This document shows, piece after piece, positions 8,437 to 17,517 of a DNA stretch of 64,000 nucleotides; within the stretch, counting starts at the first letter, position 1, and every line of letters starts with the position of its first letter. Location: NCBI RefSeq assembly GCF_008919445.1, contig NZ_VSLG01000001.1, positions 186,001-250,000 of the forward strand, written 5' to 3'. The notes under the pieces were generated by a model that had not been told where the DNA came from, did no database searches, and saw only the letters and a program-made list of their open reading frames with translations. The position numbers and the translations under genes were made by a program. This DNA is from Serinicoccus kebangsaanensis (GTDB taxonomy: Bacteria; Actinomycetota; Actinomycetes; Actinomycetales; Dermatophilaceae).

Positions 8437-9264
8437 GTGGCCCGCACCGACCGTCCCCGCCGACGCCGCAGAGACCCCGAGGGCCGGATGGCGCTCGGCG
8501 AGCACTTCCGCGAGCTGCGCAACCGGCTGACGATCAGCGTCCTCGCGATCGCCGTGCTGGCGGTGGTGGGGTGGTACTTCTACGACGAGATCTTCAGCTT
8601 CGTCAACGCGCCCATCGTGCGGGTCGCCCAGGAGCGTGGTGACGAGGCGGTCAGCCTGCGCTTCCAGAACATCACCGAGCCGTTCGCCATGCAGCTGCGG
8701 GTGGCGATCTTCAGCGGGATCCTGCTGGCCAGCCCCATCTGGCTGTGGCAGATCTGGGCCTTCCTGCTGCCGGGGCTGCGGCGTCCGGAGAAGCGCATCG
8801 CCCTGTCCTACTTCTTCATCTCGATCCCGCTCTTCTTCGCCGGGGCGGCGCTGGCGGCCTTCACCTTCCCGCGGCTGGTCGCGATCCTGCTGGGCTTCAC
8901 CCCCCAGGGAGCCGCGAACCTGCCGGGAGCCCAGGAGTTCCTCTCGCTCTGGCTCTACTTCATGCTCGCCTTCGGTCTGGCCTTCCTGCTGCCGGTGGTC
9001 CTGGTCGCGGCCAACCAGATCGGCATCCTGCCGGCGAGCGTCATGCTCCGCAGCTGGCGGATCGTGCTGTTCGGCATCCTCGTCTTCTCCGCCTTCATGA
9101 CCCCCGACCCCAGCGCCTGGACCATGCTGGCCATGGCCTCGCCGGTGTTCGCGCTCTTCTGGTGCGCGGTCGGGATCTCCTTCCTCATGGAGCGGCGCCG
9201 CGCCCGGAAGAACCCGGACCGGTATGCCGGTCTCTCCCCGGACGAGGCGACCCCTCTCACATGA
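8437..9264 (+). CDS. tatC: Sec-independent translocase subunit TatC
   Basis: A 275-residue, six-helix membrane protein that recognises twin-arginine signal peptides. Family features visible: the N-terminal MALGEHFRELRNRL segment, the periplasmic ITEPFAMQLRVA loop that contains the conserved Glu, and FALFWCAVGISFLMERRRAR near the C-terminus. The start is GTG at 8437, which keeps the basic RPRRRRRD leader in front of the conserved LGEHFREL. The TGA overlaps the ATG of the following lipid-kinase-like gene (ATGA). Confidence 0.95.
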   Translation: MARTDRPRRRRRDPEGRMALGEHFRELRNRLTISVLAIAVLAVVGWYFYDEIFSFVNAPIVRVAQERGDEAVSLRFQNITEPFAMQLRVAIFSGILLASPIWLWQIWAFLLPGLRRPEKRIALSYFFISIPLFFAGAALAAFTFPRLVAILLGFTPQGAANLPGAQEFLSLWLYFMLAFGLAFLLPVVLVAANQIGILPASVMLRSWRIVLFGILVFSAFMTPDPSAWTMLAMASPVFALFWCAVGISFLMERRRARKNPDRYAGLSPDEATPLT

Positions 9265-10145
9265 GGTATGCCGTCGCGCACGGCCGCAGGTCCGGCCGGC
9301 GGGGCGGCGCGGTGGTGGGGGAGCAGGCGGTCACCCGGCTGCGGGGCGCGTGCCACGACGTGGTGGAGGTGGTCGGGGACTCGCTGGAGCAGGTGCGGGC
9401 CGCGTGCGCCGCGCTGGTGGCCGACGGGGTGGACGTGCTCGTGGTCGCGGGCGGGGACGGACTGGTCAGCCTCGGCACCGACCTGTGCGCCGGCTCCGGC
9501 ACCACGCTGGCGGTCCTGCCGGCCGGGACCGGCAACGACAACGCCCGCAGCCTGGGCATCGGACCGGGTCACCCGGCTCTGGACGTGCTGCTCGGTGCCC
9601 GGACCAGGACCGTCGACACCCTCCACGTCCCCGAGCTGGGCCGCCGCGTCCTGGGGTCGGTCTGCGGCGCCCTGGACGCCCGGATCAACGCCCGGGCCAA
9701 CACCTGGCCACGGTGGCTGGGGCCGTCGGCCTACAGCCTGTCCGCGCTGGTCGAGATCGCCCTGCTCCGGCTCCAACCGCCGCTGGCCTACCAGCTCGTG
9801 GTCGACGGCCGCACCGAGGACCTCGAGGCGCTGGTCGTGGTCGCCGCCAACATGCCCCACCTCGGGGGCGGGCTGCCGATCGCGCCCGCGGCCGACCCCG
9901 AGGACGGCGAGCTCGACCTCGTCGTGGTGTCACCGGTCTCCGCGCGGGAGGCCGTCGGGCTGCTGCGCGCGATCCGGGCGGGCAGGCATACCACTCACCC
10001 GGCGGTGCGCATCGTGCGTGCGCACGAGGTGCACCTGAGCGGACCGCCCGACGTGGTCGCCCACGGTGACGGGGAGGCGCTGGCGGCGCTGCCGCTGACC
10101 GTCCGGGTCGAGGCCGCGAGCCTGCGGGTGCTCGCCCCCTCCTGA
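9261..10145 (+). CDS. Diacylglycerol kinase-like (DAGK catalytic domain) protein
   Basis: A 294-residue protein of the bacterial lipid/sphingosine kinase family, which phosphorylates diacylglycerol or a similar lipid with ATP. The nucleotide-binding signature VVAGGDGLVSL and PAGTGNDNARSLGI is at about residues 63-100, and the C-terminal lobe has the expected ADPEDGELDLVVVS block. The family's usual DGGDGT glycine loop is slightly altered (AGGDGLVS). ATG 9261 overlaps the tatC stop, so it belongs to the tat operon. It stops 15 bp before helY. Substrate is inferred from the family only. Confidence 0.85.
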   Translation: MRYAVAHGRRSGRRGGAVVGEQAVTRLRGACHDVVEVVGDSLEQVRAACAALVADGVDVLVVAGGDGLVSLGTDLCAGSGTTLAVLPAGTGNDNARSLGIGPGHPALDVLLGARTRTVDTLHVPELGRRVLGSVCGALDARINARANTWPRWLGPSAYSLSALVEIALLRLQPPLAYQLVVDGRTEDLEALVVVAANMPHLGGGLPIAPAADPEDGELDLVVVSPVSAREAVGLLRAIRAGRHTTHPAVRIVRAHEVHLSGPPDVVAHGDGEALAALPLTVRVEAASLRVLAPS

Positions 10146-10160
10146 CGTAGCCTGGGAGGC

Positions 10161-13109
10161 ATGTCCACCCCCGCAGAGCGATATGCGGCCTCCCGTGCGC
10201 GCGCGAGGTGGGAGGCGACGCCGGCCGGCCGGTTCACCAGCACCATCGGCTTCGAGCTGGACCCCTTCCAGCTCGAGGCGATCGAGGCGGTGCAGGGCGG
10301 GGCCGGGGTGCTGGTGGCGGCACCCACGGGCGCGGGCAAGACGGTGGTCGGCGAGTTCGCGGTGGCGCTCGCGCTGGAGACCGGGCGCAAGGCCTTCTAC
10401 ACCACCCCGATCAAGGCGCTGTCGAACCAGAAGTACCACGACCTGGTGGCGCGGCACGGCGCGGCCAACGTGGGCCTGCTCACGGGGGACGCCTCCGTCA
10501 ACGGGGAGGCGCCGGTGGTCGTCATGACCACCGAGGTGCTGCGCAACATGATGTATGCCTCCTCGCCGACCCTCACCGGGCTCGGCTTCGTGGTGATGGA
10601 CGAGGTGCACTACCTCGCGGACCGGTGGCGCGGCGCGGTCTGGGAGGAGGTCATCATCCACCTGCCCGAGTCGGTCCAGGTCATCTCGCTGTCCGCGACG
10701 GTGAGCAACGCCGAGGAGTTCGGCGACTGGCTGCGCCAGGTCCGCGGCCGCGGCAACCCCGACTCGCTGCGGGTCATCGTCTCCGAGCACCGGCCGGTGC
10801 CGTTGTGGCAGCACATGATGGTCGGGCAACGGATGTACGACCTGTTCGTCACCGACGGCACCCGCGCGCCCTCCGGCACCGACGGGACCACGCGGGTCAA
10901 CCCCGAGCTGCTGCAGGCGATCTCCGCCGCCGAGCGGTCGGCACGGTCCGAGGGCGGCTGGCGCCGGGAGGACGCCGGGGGGCCCCGGGGGCGGCGCGGT
11001 GACCGGCGGGGCAAGGGCGGACGTGGCGGCCGGGACGACCGGCAGCGGGCCGGCCGTGGACGCGGAGGCCCCTCCGGACAGCGACCCTCGGACCGGGGTC
11101 CACGCCGCGACGACGCCCGCGGCTACAGCTCCGGCGGCCCTGACCAGGCCGGGTTCGCCCGTGGTGCGCTGCCCGGCGGCGTGGCCAGCCGGACCCAGGT
11201 CATCGACCGGCTGGACCGGGAGGGGCTGCTGCCGGCGATCACCTTCATCTTCAGCAGGGCCGGGTGCGACGCGGCCGTGCAGCAGCTGCTCGGCCGGGGC
11301 GCCCGACTGATCCCGGACGAGCTGGGCCAGCGGATCCGTGCCCTGGTCGCCGAGCGGGTGGCGGAGGTGGACCCGGCCGACCTGGGCGTCCTCGGTTACC
11401 ACGACTTCGTCGAGGGCCTCTCCCGGGGCTATGCCGCCCACCACGCCGGGATGCTCCCGCTCTTCCGGGAGATCGTGGAGGAGCTGTTCACCGCCGGGCA
11501 GGTGCGCGCGGTCTTCGCCACCGAGACCCTCGCCCTCGGCATCAACATGCCGGCCCGCACCGTGGTGCTGGAGAAGCTGGTGAAGTTCAACGGGGAGGAG
11601 CACGCGCCGGTCACGCCGGCCGAGTACACCCAGCTCACCGGGCGCGCCGGGCGCCGGGGCATCGACGTCGAGGGGCACGCGGTCGTGCTGTGGCGGCGGG
11701 GCGTGGACCCGATGGACGTGGCCGGGCTCGCCTCCACCCGGACCTACCCGCTGCGCAGCTCGTTCCGGCCCAGCTCCAACATGGCCGTGAACCTCGTGGC
11801 GCAGTACGGCCGGGAGAAGGCGCACGAGCTGCTCCAGGCCAGCTTCGCGCAGTTCCAGGCCGACCGGTCCGTGGTCGGGCTCACGACGCAGCTGCGGCAC
11901 AACCTGGAGGCGCTGGAGGGGTATGCCGCGTCGATGGCGTGCGACCGGGGCGACTTCCGTGAGTACGGCCGGCTGCGGCACGAGCTCTCCGAGGTCGAGA
12001 AGAAGGCGGCCCGCACCCGTCAGGCGCAGCGGCGCAGCGACATCGGCCAGGCGCTGGAGGCCCTGGAGCCCGGCCAGGTGATCCAGCTCGACGGTGGACG
12101 GCACGGGACGATGGCCGTCGTCGTCAAGGGGGCGCGTGGCCGCTCCGCCGGCCCCGAGCCGACCGTGATCACCTCGAACGGTCGGGTGCAGCGGCTCACG
12201 ATCCCCGGCTTCCGGGACGTGCCGGAGGTGATCGGCTCGCTGCGCATCCCGGCGCACTTCAACGAGCGCAGCCCGAAGGCGCGCAAGGACCTCGCCGCCA
12301 CCCTGCGCAGCACGGTCCGCGAGCCCGTGCCCGGCCGGGCGCGCGAGGACGGCGGGGGAGCGGGCATACCCACCAGGACCGAGACACGGGTGCAGGACCT
12401 GCGCGCCCAGCTGTCCGCGCACCCGTGCCACAGCTGCCCCGAGCGCGAGGACCACGCCCGGTGGGCGGCGAGGTGGTGGAAGCTGCGCAAGGAGACCGAC
12501 GACCTGCAACGGCGGGTCTCGCACCGCACCGGCACGCTCGCGGCGACGTTCGAGCGGATCTGCGACCTGCTGTCCGAGGCCGGCTACCTGAGCAAGGACG
12601 GCGCGCACGTCACCCCGGAGGGCGAGCGGCTGCGCCGGATCTACACCGAGCTGGACCTGGTGGCCGCCGAGGCGCTGCGCCGCGGGACCTGGCGCCGGCT
12701 CACCCCGGCAGACCTGGCGGCGGTCGTGTCCGCCCTGGTCCACGAGTCCCGCGGCGACGAGCCGGGTGACCCGCCCACACCGAGCGTCGAGGTCGCCGAG
12801 GCGCTCGGCGAGATGAGCGCCATCTGGCAGGAGGTCCAGGCCGGCAAGCTGGCCCACAGCCTCACCGGCGACCGGGAGCTCGACCCCGGCATCTCCTGGA
12901 TGGTGCACCGCTGGGCGTCCGGGCGGGGCCTCGAGGAGGTGCTGCGCTCCGGCGACCTGTCCGCGGGTGACTTCGTGCGCCGGGCCAAGCAGGTGGTCGA
13001 CCTGCTGGGCCAGATCGCGCACGCGGCGGACGAGGACGTCGCCGCCACGGCCCGGCGTGCCTCCGCGGCGATGCTCCGCGGCGTCGTCGCCGCGGACCGG
13101 CTGGACTGA
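10161..13109 (+). CDS. helY: Ski2/Mtr4-like DExH helicase HelY
   Basis: A 982-residue ATP-dependent nucleic-acid helicase related to eukaryotic Ski2/Mtr4 RNA helicases and mycobacterial HelY. Walker A APTGAGKT is near residues 53-60, DEVH near 148-151 and the SLSATVSN motif III follows. Helicase domain 2 has ATETLALGINMPARTVV and LTGRAGRRGID. The C-terminal third resembles the DSHCT region. An Arg/Gly-rich, probably disordered insertion occupies about residues 266-326 between the two RecA-like lobes. A TAGCCT box (10148-10153) seven bases before the ATG suggests a leaderless start inside the operon. Confidence 0.93.
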   Translation: MSTPAERYAASRARARWEATPAGRFTSTIGFELDPFQLEAIEAVQGGAGVLVAAPTGAGKTVVGEFAVALALETGRKAFYTTPIKALSNQKYHDLVARHGAANVGLLTGDASVNGEAPVVVMTTEVLRNMMYASSPTLTGLGFVVMDEVHYLADRWRGAVWEEVIIHLPESVQVISLSATVSNAEEFGDWLRQVRGRGNPDSLRVIVSEHRPVPLWQHMMVGQRMYDLFVTDGTRAPSGTDGTTRVNPELLQAISAAERSARSEGGWRREDAGGPRGRRGDRRGKGGRGGRDDRQRAGRGRGGPSGQRPSDRGPRRDDARGYSSGGPDQAGFARGALPGGVASRTQVIDRLDREGLLPAITFIFSRAGCDAAVQQLLGRGARLIPDELGQRIRALVAERVAEVDPADLGVLGYHDFVEGLSRGYAAHHAGMLPLFREIVEELFTAGQVRAVFATETLALGINMPARTVVLEKLVKFNGEEHAPVTPAEYTQLTGRAGRRGIDVEGHAVVLWRRGVDPMDVAGLASTRTYPLRSSFRPSSNMAVNLVAQYGREKAHELLQASFAQFQADRSVVGLTTQLRHNLEALEGYAASMACDRGDFREYGRLRHELSEVEKKAARTRQAQRRSDIGQALEALEPGQVIQLDGGRHGTMAVVVKGARGRSAGPEPTVITSNGRVQRLTIPGFRDVPEVIGSLRIPAHFNERSPKARKDLAATLRSTVREPVPGRAREDGGGAGIPTRTETRVQDLRAQLSAHPCHSCPEREDHARWAARWWKLRKETDDLQRRVSHRTGTLAATFERICDLLSEAGYLSKDGAHVTPEGERLRRIYTELDLVAAEALRRGTWRRLTPADLAAVVSALVHESRGDEPGDPPTPSVEVAEALGEMSAIWQEVQAGKLAHSLTGDRELDPGISWMVHRWASGRGLEEVLRSGDLSAGDFVRRAKQVVDLLGQIAHAADEDVAATARRASAAMLRGVVAADRLD

Positions 13110-13200
13110 CGCGCGGCCCTCTCGCGGTCCGCACCCGTGAGGATCGGTGCACCTGCCCCTCGGCTCACCGGAGGGGACCGGTGACCGTACCCTGACGGGC

Positions 13201-14406
13201 ATGACCGAGATCGTCATCTGCTCCCCGCTGCGCACCCCGGTCGGGGGCTACCTCGGCAGCCTGGCCACCCTGACCGCGGCCGACCTCGGCACCCAGCTGC
13301 TCACCACCCTGCTGGAGCGCACCGGGTTGGGCGACGGCGACGTCGACGACGTGATCCTCGGCAACGCCAACCCCTCCGGCGAGATCCCGGCCCTGGGCCG
13401 CATCGTCGCCCTCAACGCCGGGCTCGACTCCGCTCCGGGTATGCAGCTGGACCGGCGCTGCGGGTCCGGCCTGCAGGCGGTCCTGACCGCGGCGGCCCAG
13501 GTCGCGACGGGCGGGAGTCGCCTCGTCGTCGCCGGGGGTGCGGAGTCGATGAGCAGCGTCGAGCACTACGCCCTGCTCCGGCAGGGGGTGCGTGCCGGGG
13601 TGGACCTGGCCGACCGGCTCGCCCGGGCCCGCTCCACCGCGGGTGGGGAGCACCACCCCATCCCCGGAGGCATGATCGAGACCGCGGAGAACCTCCGTCG
13701 CGACTACCGGATCTCCCGCGAGGCGCAGGACGAGCTCGCGGTGCGCTCCCACCAGCGCGCGGCGGCGGCGCAGCGCGAGGGCCGCTTCGCCGACGAGCTG
13801 GTGCCCGTCGAGGTGCCCGGGCGCACGGGGGTGACGGTGGTCGACACCGACGAGCACGTGCGCCCCGAAACCGACGTCGCCGCCCTCGCCGGGCTGCGGC
13901 CGATCCTGGGCCGGAGTGACCCGGAGGCGACCGTCACCGCCGGCAACGCCAGCGGGCAGAACGACGCCGCGGCCCTCTGCGTCGTCACCACACGGGACCG
14001 CGCCGAGCAGCTGGGCCTGGCACCGATGCTCGGGCTGCGGTCGTGGGCGCTCGCGGGGGTCGCTCCCGAGACCATGGGCATCGGCCCCGTCCCGGCCACG
14101 GCCGCCGCGCTGGAGCGCGCCGGGCTGGGTCTGGACGACCTGGATCTCATCGAGCTCAACGAGGCCTTCGCGGCGCAGGCGCTGGCCGTGCTCACCGAGT
14201 GGGGCATGGCCGGGAGCGACCGGTGGGACCGGCTCAACGTGAACGGCTCCGGGATCTCGCTCGGCCACCCCGTCGGCGCCACCGGAGCCCGGATCCTGGC
14301 CACGCTGGCCCACGAGCTGGGGCGTCGCGAGGGTCGCTACGCCCTCGAGACCATGTGCATCGGCGGTGGGCAGGGCCTGGCCGCGGTCTTCGAGCGGGTC
14401 AGCTGA
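13201..14406 (+). CDS. Thiolase (acetyl-CoA C-acyltransferase)
   Basis: A 401-residue thiolase that makes or cleaves 3-ketoacyl-CoA, in beta-oxidation or acetoacetyl-CoA formation. The acyl-accepting Cys is in DRRCGSGLQAV (about residue 87), the catalytic His in LGHPVGATG (about 354) and the second Cys in MCIGGGQG (about 385); NEAFA is also intact. ATG 13201 follows TACCCT (13188-13193) by seven bases, consistent with a leaderless mRNA. It stands alone and ends 8 bp inside the convergent PAP2 gene. Direction and chain length of its substrate cannot be deduced. Confidence 0.93.
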   Translation: MTEIVICSPLRTPVGGYLGSLATLTAADLGTQLLTTLLERTGLGDGDVDDVILGNANPSGEIPALGRIVALNAGLDSAPGMQLDRRCGSGLQAVLTAAAQVATGGSRLVVAGGAESMSSVEHYALLRQGVRAGVDLADRLARARSTAGGEHHPIPGGMIETAENLRRDYRISREAQDELAVRSHQRAAAAQREGRFADELVPVEVPGRTGVTVVDTDEHVRPETDVAALAGLRPILGRSDPEATVTAGNASGQNDAAALCVVTTRDRAEQLGLAPMLGLRSWALAGVAPETMGIGPVPATAAALERAGLGLDDLDLIELNEAFAAQALAVLTEWGMAGSDRWDRLNVNGSGISLGHPVGATGARILATLAHELGRREGRYALETMCIGGGQGLAAVFERVS

Positions 14407-15028
14407 GCGCGGGACGACCCCGCACGAGGAGGCCGAGGCCACCCGCGCCGACCGCCAGCAGCACCGACGCGACCACGTCGCTGGGCCGGTGGAACCCCAG
14501 CATGACGACGAGCGCTCCCATCCACACGGTCAGACCCGCGCCGAGCACCGACGCGACGGGCAGCCAGGCGCGCGGAGCCACCAGGAGCAGCGCCAGGGCC
14601 AGGGCGGCGGCCGCACCGGTGTGCCCGCTCGGCAGCGAGTTGGACATCAGCCACGGGTCCGCCAGCTGGGGGCGGGGCAGCAGCGCCTTGAGCACCTGGG
14701 TGGAGGCGACCAGGACCGGGACGGACACGAGCACCGCCAGGCCGGTCCGGGGCCGGTGCAGCGAGGCCAGCACTCCGACACCCAGGGCCAGGGCGAGCAG
14801 GACGTAGGGGTTGGGCAGGACGCTGTCGAGGAGTTGGTGCTGCGCGCCGGTCACCGTGACGGCGTCCATCAGGCCGGAGTCGACCCGCTGCCCCGTGGTG
14901 CTGAGCACCGCCACGGCATACACCGCGCCGAAGGCGGCGATCGCGCCCACGACCAGGCCCAGCGGGCGCGGCCAGGCGACCGCCGGCACGCGGGTGTGCC
15001 CGGGGTCGGGGGCGGTGGTGGTGCTCAC
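14399..15028 (-). CDS. PAP2-family membrane phosphatase
   Basis: A 209-residue membrane protein with five to six hydrophobic segments and the three phosphatidic-acid-phosphatase signatures: KALLPRP, SLPSGHTG and GFHRPSDVVAS. Members remove phosphate from lipids such as phosphatidate or undecaprenyl pyrophosphate. GTG at 15028 (VSTTTAPD) is preferred over GTG at 15037, because TACCGT (complement of 15036-15041) sits seven bases ahead of it. The gene is convergent with the thiolase and their ends overlap by 8 bp. Confidence 0.87.
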   Translation of the reverse strand: MSTTTAPDPGHTRVPAVAWPRPLGLVVGAIAAFGAVYAVAVLSTTGQRVDSGLMDAVTVTGAQHQLLDSVLPNPYVLLALALGVGVLASLHRPRTGLAVLVSVPVLVASTQVLKALLPRPQLADPWLMSNSLPSGHTGAAAALALALLLVAPRAWLPVASVLGAGLTVWMGALVVMLGFHRPSDVVASVLLAVGAGGLGLLVRGRPALS

Positions 15029-15092
15029 CCCGTCCACGGTAGGGCGGTCACCTGTGCGGCGCCTGTGCCGACAGGCGGCTGCGGGTGCGGGC

Positions 15093-16055
15093 CTACGGCC
15101 TCACCTTGAGCGCGGACATCAGCCGTCCCACGGGATTGCCGAGGTCGTAGGTCTCGATGAGCTGCTGCAGCGTCCCCGGGTCCGCGAGCTCGCGGGGGAG
15201 AGTGAGCGGGACGTCCGCGACCGGCGCGTCCTGCGCCACCAGCACGACCGTCGGGGCGACGTCCAGGTAGGCGGCGCCCGCCTCGAGGTTGGTGCGTCGG
15301 GCGCCCTTGATCGCCGGGTCCCCGGAGTCGACGGCGGCGCGCAGGCCCTCGAGCGTGCCGTACTCCTCGATCAGGGCGGCAGCGGTCTTCTCCCCGATGC
15401 CCTTGACCCCCGGCAGCCCGTCCGAGGTGTCGCCGCGCAGCATCGACATCTCGGCGTACGCGCGCCCGGTGGGGACGGCATACCGCGACCGCAGGTCGGC
15501 CTGGTGGATCTCCTCGGCGTCCCGGACACCCTGCTTGGCGGTGTAGATCACCGTCACCCCGGCCTCGTCGTCCACCAGCTGGAAGAGGTCGCGGTCCCCG
15601 GTCACCACGCCGACCGGCATCCGGCCGCGGTGCCGCGCGGTGAGCGTGCCGATGACGTCGTCCGCCTCGTAGCCGTCGGCACCCAGGATCGGGATGCCGA
15701 CGGCGTCCAGCACCCGACGGATGATCGGCACCTGGACCTCGAGCTCAGGTGGAGCCTCCTCCTTCTCCTCCGAACCCTCGACCAGACGATGAGACTTGTA
15801 GGAGGGGATCGCCTGCACCCGGAAGTCGGGGCGCCAGTCGTTGTCCCAGCAGCACACCAGGTGGGTGGGGGAGAAGCGGCCGACCAGGGTGGCGATCATG
15901 TCCACCAGCCCCCGGACCGCGTTGGTCGGCGTGCCGTCCGGCGCCTCGCGGAGGTCCTTGACGCCGAAGAAGGCCCGGAAGTAGAGCGACGCCGTGTCGA
16001 GCAGGAGGAGCTGGGGCGGCGCGACGTCGGGGTCGCGGTCCGGAGGTGTCGTCAT
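15093..16055 (-). CDS. 5'-3' exonuclease (PolI N-terminal/FEN-like family)
   Basis: A stand-alone 5' nuclease of about 320 residues, homologous to the N-terminal nuclease of DNA polymerase I. It should trim flaps and RNA primers or degrade 5' ends. The metal-binding Asp clusters are visible: LLLLDTASLYFRAFFG, CCWDNDWRPDFR, GYEADDVIGTL, VTGDRDLFQLV and the helix-hairpin-helix LPGVKGIGEKTAAALI. ATG 16055 is chosen over ATG 16064 since TAGGGT (complement of 16063-16068) lies seven bases before it and overlaps the upstream candidate. Its homologue Rv2090 also lies near helY. Confidence 0.9.
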   Translation of the reverse strand: MTTPPDRDPDVAPPQLLLLDTASLYFRAFFGVKDLREAPDGTPTNAVRGLVDMIATLVGRFSPTHLVCCWDNDWRPDFRVQAIPSYKSHRLVEGSEEKEEAPPELEVQVPIIRRVLDAVGIPILGADGYEADDVIGTLTARHRGRMPVGVVTGDRDLFQLVDDEAGVTVIYTAKQGVRDAEEIHQADLRSRYAVPTGRAYAEMSMLRGDTSDGLPGVKGIGEKTAAALIEEYGTLEGLRAAVDSGDPAIKGARRTNLEAGAAYLDVAPTVVLVAQDAPVADVPLTLPRELADPGTLQQLIETYDLGNPVGRLMSALKVRP

Positions 16056-16091
16056 GGCGCTCACCCTAGTGCCGGTGGGTTAGCGTGAGGT

Positions 16092-16358
16092 ATGCCTCGA
16101 CGCCTGGCGATCTCGCTGCTGGTCATCGTCGTGGCGGTGTCGGCGGTGCTGCTGTTCGGGCCGCTGTGGGACAGCGCCGAGGGGGAGAACCCGCTGACCC
16201 GGCCTCCGGAGCCGGACTACGGCGCGGTGCTGCGGCTGGCGCTGCCGACGCTCCTGGTGGCGGCCGTGGTCGGACTGCTGGTCGTGCCGCCCCACGGGCG
16301 TCGGGCGCCGACCCGGTCGCAGCTCGCGCCTCCCAGGGGGTCCTCGCGCGCCGATTAG
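16092..16358 (+). CDS. Small two-helix membrane protein, unknown function
   Basis: An 88-residue protein I do not recognise. It has a hydrophobic helix at about 4-24 (LAISLLVIVVAVSAVLLFG) and another at about 46-66 (LRLALPTLLVAAVVGLLVVP), joined by a charged loop and followed by a basic Arg/Ser tail. ATG 16092 lies five bases after TAGCGT (16081-16086). It is divergent from the exonuclease and 9 bp before asnC. Codon use matches its neighbours, so it is probably a real gene. Confidence 0.6.
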   Translation: MPRRLAISLLVIVVAVSAVLLFGPLWDSAEGENPLTRPPEPDYGAVLRLALPTLLVAAVVGLLVVPPHGRRAPTRSQLAPPRGSSRAD

Positions 16359-16367
16359 GCTGACCGC

Positions 16368-16832
16368 ATGGAGCCGTTGGATCGCCACATCGTCACCGTC
16401 CTCGCGCAGGACGGGCGGATCAGCTTCGCCGACCTGGGCCGGCAGGTGGGGTTGTCCACCTCGGCCGTCCACCAGCGGGTCAAGCGGCTCGAGGAGCGAG
16501 GCATCATCACCGGCTACCGCGCGGTCGTCGACTACGCCTCGGTCGGCCTGCCGCTGACGGCGCTGATGTCGGTGACCCCCTTCGACCCCTCCGACGACGA
16601 CGACATCCCGGAGCGGCTGGCCCACATCGAGGAGATCGTGGCGTGCTGGTCGGTGGCGGGCGACGAGAACTACGTGCTCCTCATCCGGGTGTCCCGCCCG
16701 CAGGACCTGGAGGAGCTGCTGGCGCGGATCCGGCAGGAGGGCTCCTGCTCCACGAACACCACGATCGTGCTGTCGACGCCCTGGGAGGACCGCCTCGGCA
16801 GCCTGCCGGTGCACACCCCCGACGCGACCTGA
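16368..16832 (+). CDS. Lrp/AsnC-family transcriptional regulator
   Basis: A 154-residue regulator with an N-terminal helix-turn-helix (about 5-55: LDRHIVTVLAQDGRISFADLGRQVGLSTSAVHQRVKRLEERG, quoted by its ends only as LDRHIV and VKRLEERG) and a C-terminal RAM ligand domain (about 65-150). Such proteins sense amino acids and control their metabolism. It starts at ATG 16368, six bases after TAGGCT (16356-16361), so the mRNA is probably leaderless. The lysine 2,3-aminomutase gene lies 0.8 kb downstream in the opposite strand, which makes lysine or a related amino acid a plausible ligand; that is inference only. Repeat array 2 begins 14 bp after its stop. Confidence 0.9.
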   Translation: MEPLDRHIVTVLAQDGRISFADLGRQVGLSTSAVHQRVKRLEERGIITGYRAVVDYASVGLPLTALMSVTPFDPSDDDDIPERLAHIEEIVACWSVAGDENYVLLIRVSRPQDLEELLARIRQEGSCSTNTTIVLSTPWEDRLGSLPVHTPDAT

Positions 16833-16846
16833 CCCGACCTGACCCC

Positions 16847-16998
16847 ACCGAGCGTCGCTTGTGGTTGGCTCACGCCCCACCGGGCGTCGCTTGTGGTTGC
16901 CCCCAGCCTCACCGGGCGTCGCTTGTGGTTGGCTCACGCCCCACCGAGCGTCGCTTGTGGTTGGCTCACGCCTCACCGGGCGTCGCCTGTGGTGGCTA
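16847..16998 (-). repeat. 32-bp tandem repeat array 2 (five units)
   Basis: Units begin at 16847, 16879, 16911, 16943 and 16975, again an exact 32-bp period. On the plus strand each unit reads close to ACCGGGCGTCGCTTGTGGTT, which is the reverse complement of the array 1 and array 3 core. The linker is mostly GGCTCACGCCCC, with CCCCCAGCCTC in one unit. The array fills the space between convergent asnC and ybaK, and its last unit runs directly into the ybaK stop codon (16996-16998). Confidence 0.9.
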
Positions 16999-17490
16999 GG
17001 GCCGCCGAGCGATGCCGGCGACCGCCCCGCGGGTCACGGCGAGGAGGTCCGAGGGCGCCAGCTCCAGGTCCAGGCCACGGCGTCCTCCACTCACGAGGAT
17101 CGTGTCGTGCTGCTCCGCGGAGGCGTCCAGCACCGTCGCGAGGGACCGCTTCTGCCCGATCGGGCTGATTCCTCCGACCACGTATCCCGTGACGCGCTGC
17201 GCCGTGGCGACCTCGGCCATGGACACCCTCTTGAGCCCGAGGGCGGCCGCCATCGCCTTGAGATCGAGCTGTCCGTCCACCGGCACGATGCCCACCGAGA
17301 GCTCGCGCTCACCCTGCACGAGCAGCGTCTTGAACACCCTGGCCGGTTCCACCCCGAGCGCCTCGGCCGCCTCGGTCCCGTAGGACGTCGCCGCCGGGTC
17401 GTGGTCGTAGGCACGCACCGCATACCTGATCCCCGCCCGATCGAGGGTCGCCGTCGCCGGAGTTCCACCCGACTGCCTCGTCCTCGCCAC
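16996..17490 (-). CDS. ybaK: YbaK/EbsC-type Cys-tRNA(Pro)/aminoacyl-tRNA deacylase
   Basis: A 164-residue trans-editing protein of the YbaK family, which hydrolyses mischarged Cys-tRNA(Pro). Family marks: TPATATLDRAGIRY, YDHDP, SYGTEAAEALGV, VFKTLLV and the YVVGGISPIGQKR loop, which holds the conserved GGxSPxG and Lys. Start set at GTG 17490 (VARTRQSGG). Longer frames upstream only translate repeat array 3 and are not real. The gene is bracketed by repeat arrays 2 and 3 in inverted orientation. Confidence 0.88.
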   Translation of the reverse strand: MARTRQSGGTPATATLDRAGIRYAVRAYDHDPAATSYGTEAAEALGVEPARVFKTLLVQGERELSVGIVPVDGQLDLKAMAAALGLKRVSMAEVATAQRVTGYVVGGISPIGQKRSLATVLDASAEQHDTILVSGGRRGLDLELAPSDLLAVTRGAVAGIARRP

Positions 17491-17517
17491 CACGCCAGGG
17501 TATGCCGTCGCCCGGCA

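Noticed and set aside
13156-13176. Hairpin terminator between helY and the thiolase
   Set aside because: CCCCTC and GAGGGG can pair, but the inside is uneven and it lies directly before the thiolase -10 box. Too weak to list as a feature.
9930-13235. 1,100-codon minus-strand frame opposite helY
   Set aside because: Antisense shadow of HelY, whose helicase motifs are all in order on the plus strand.
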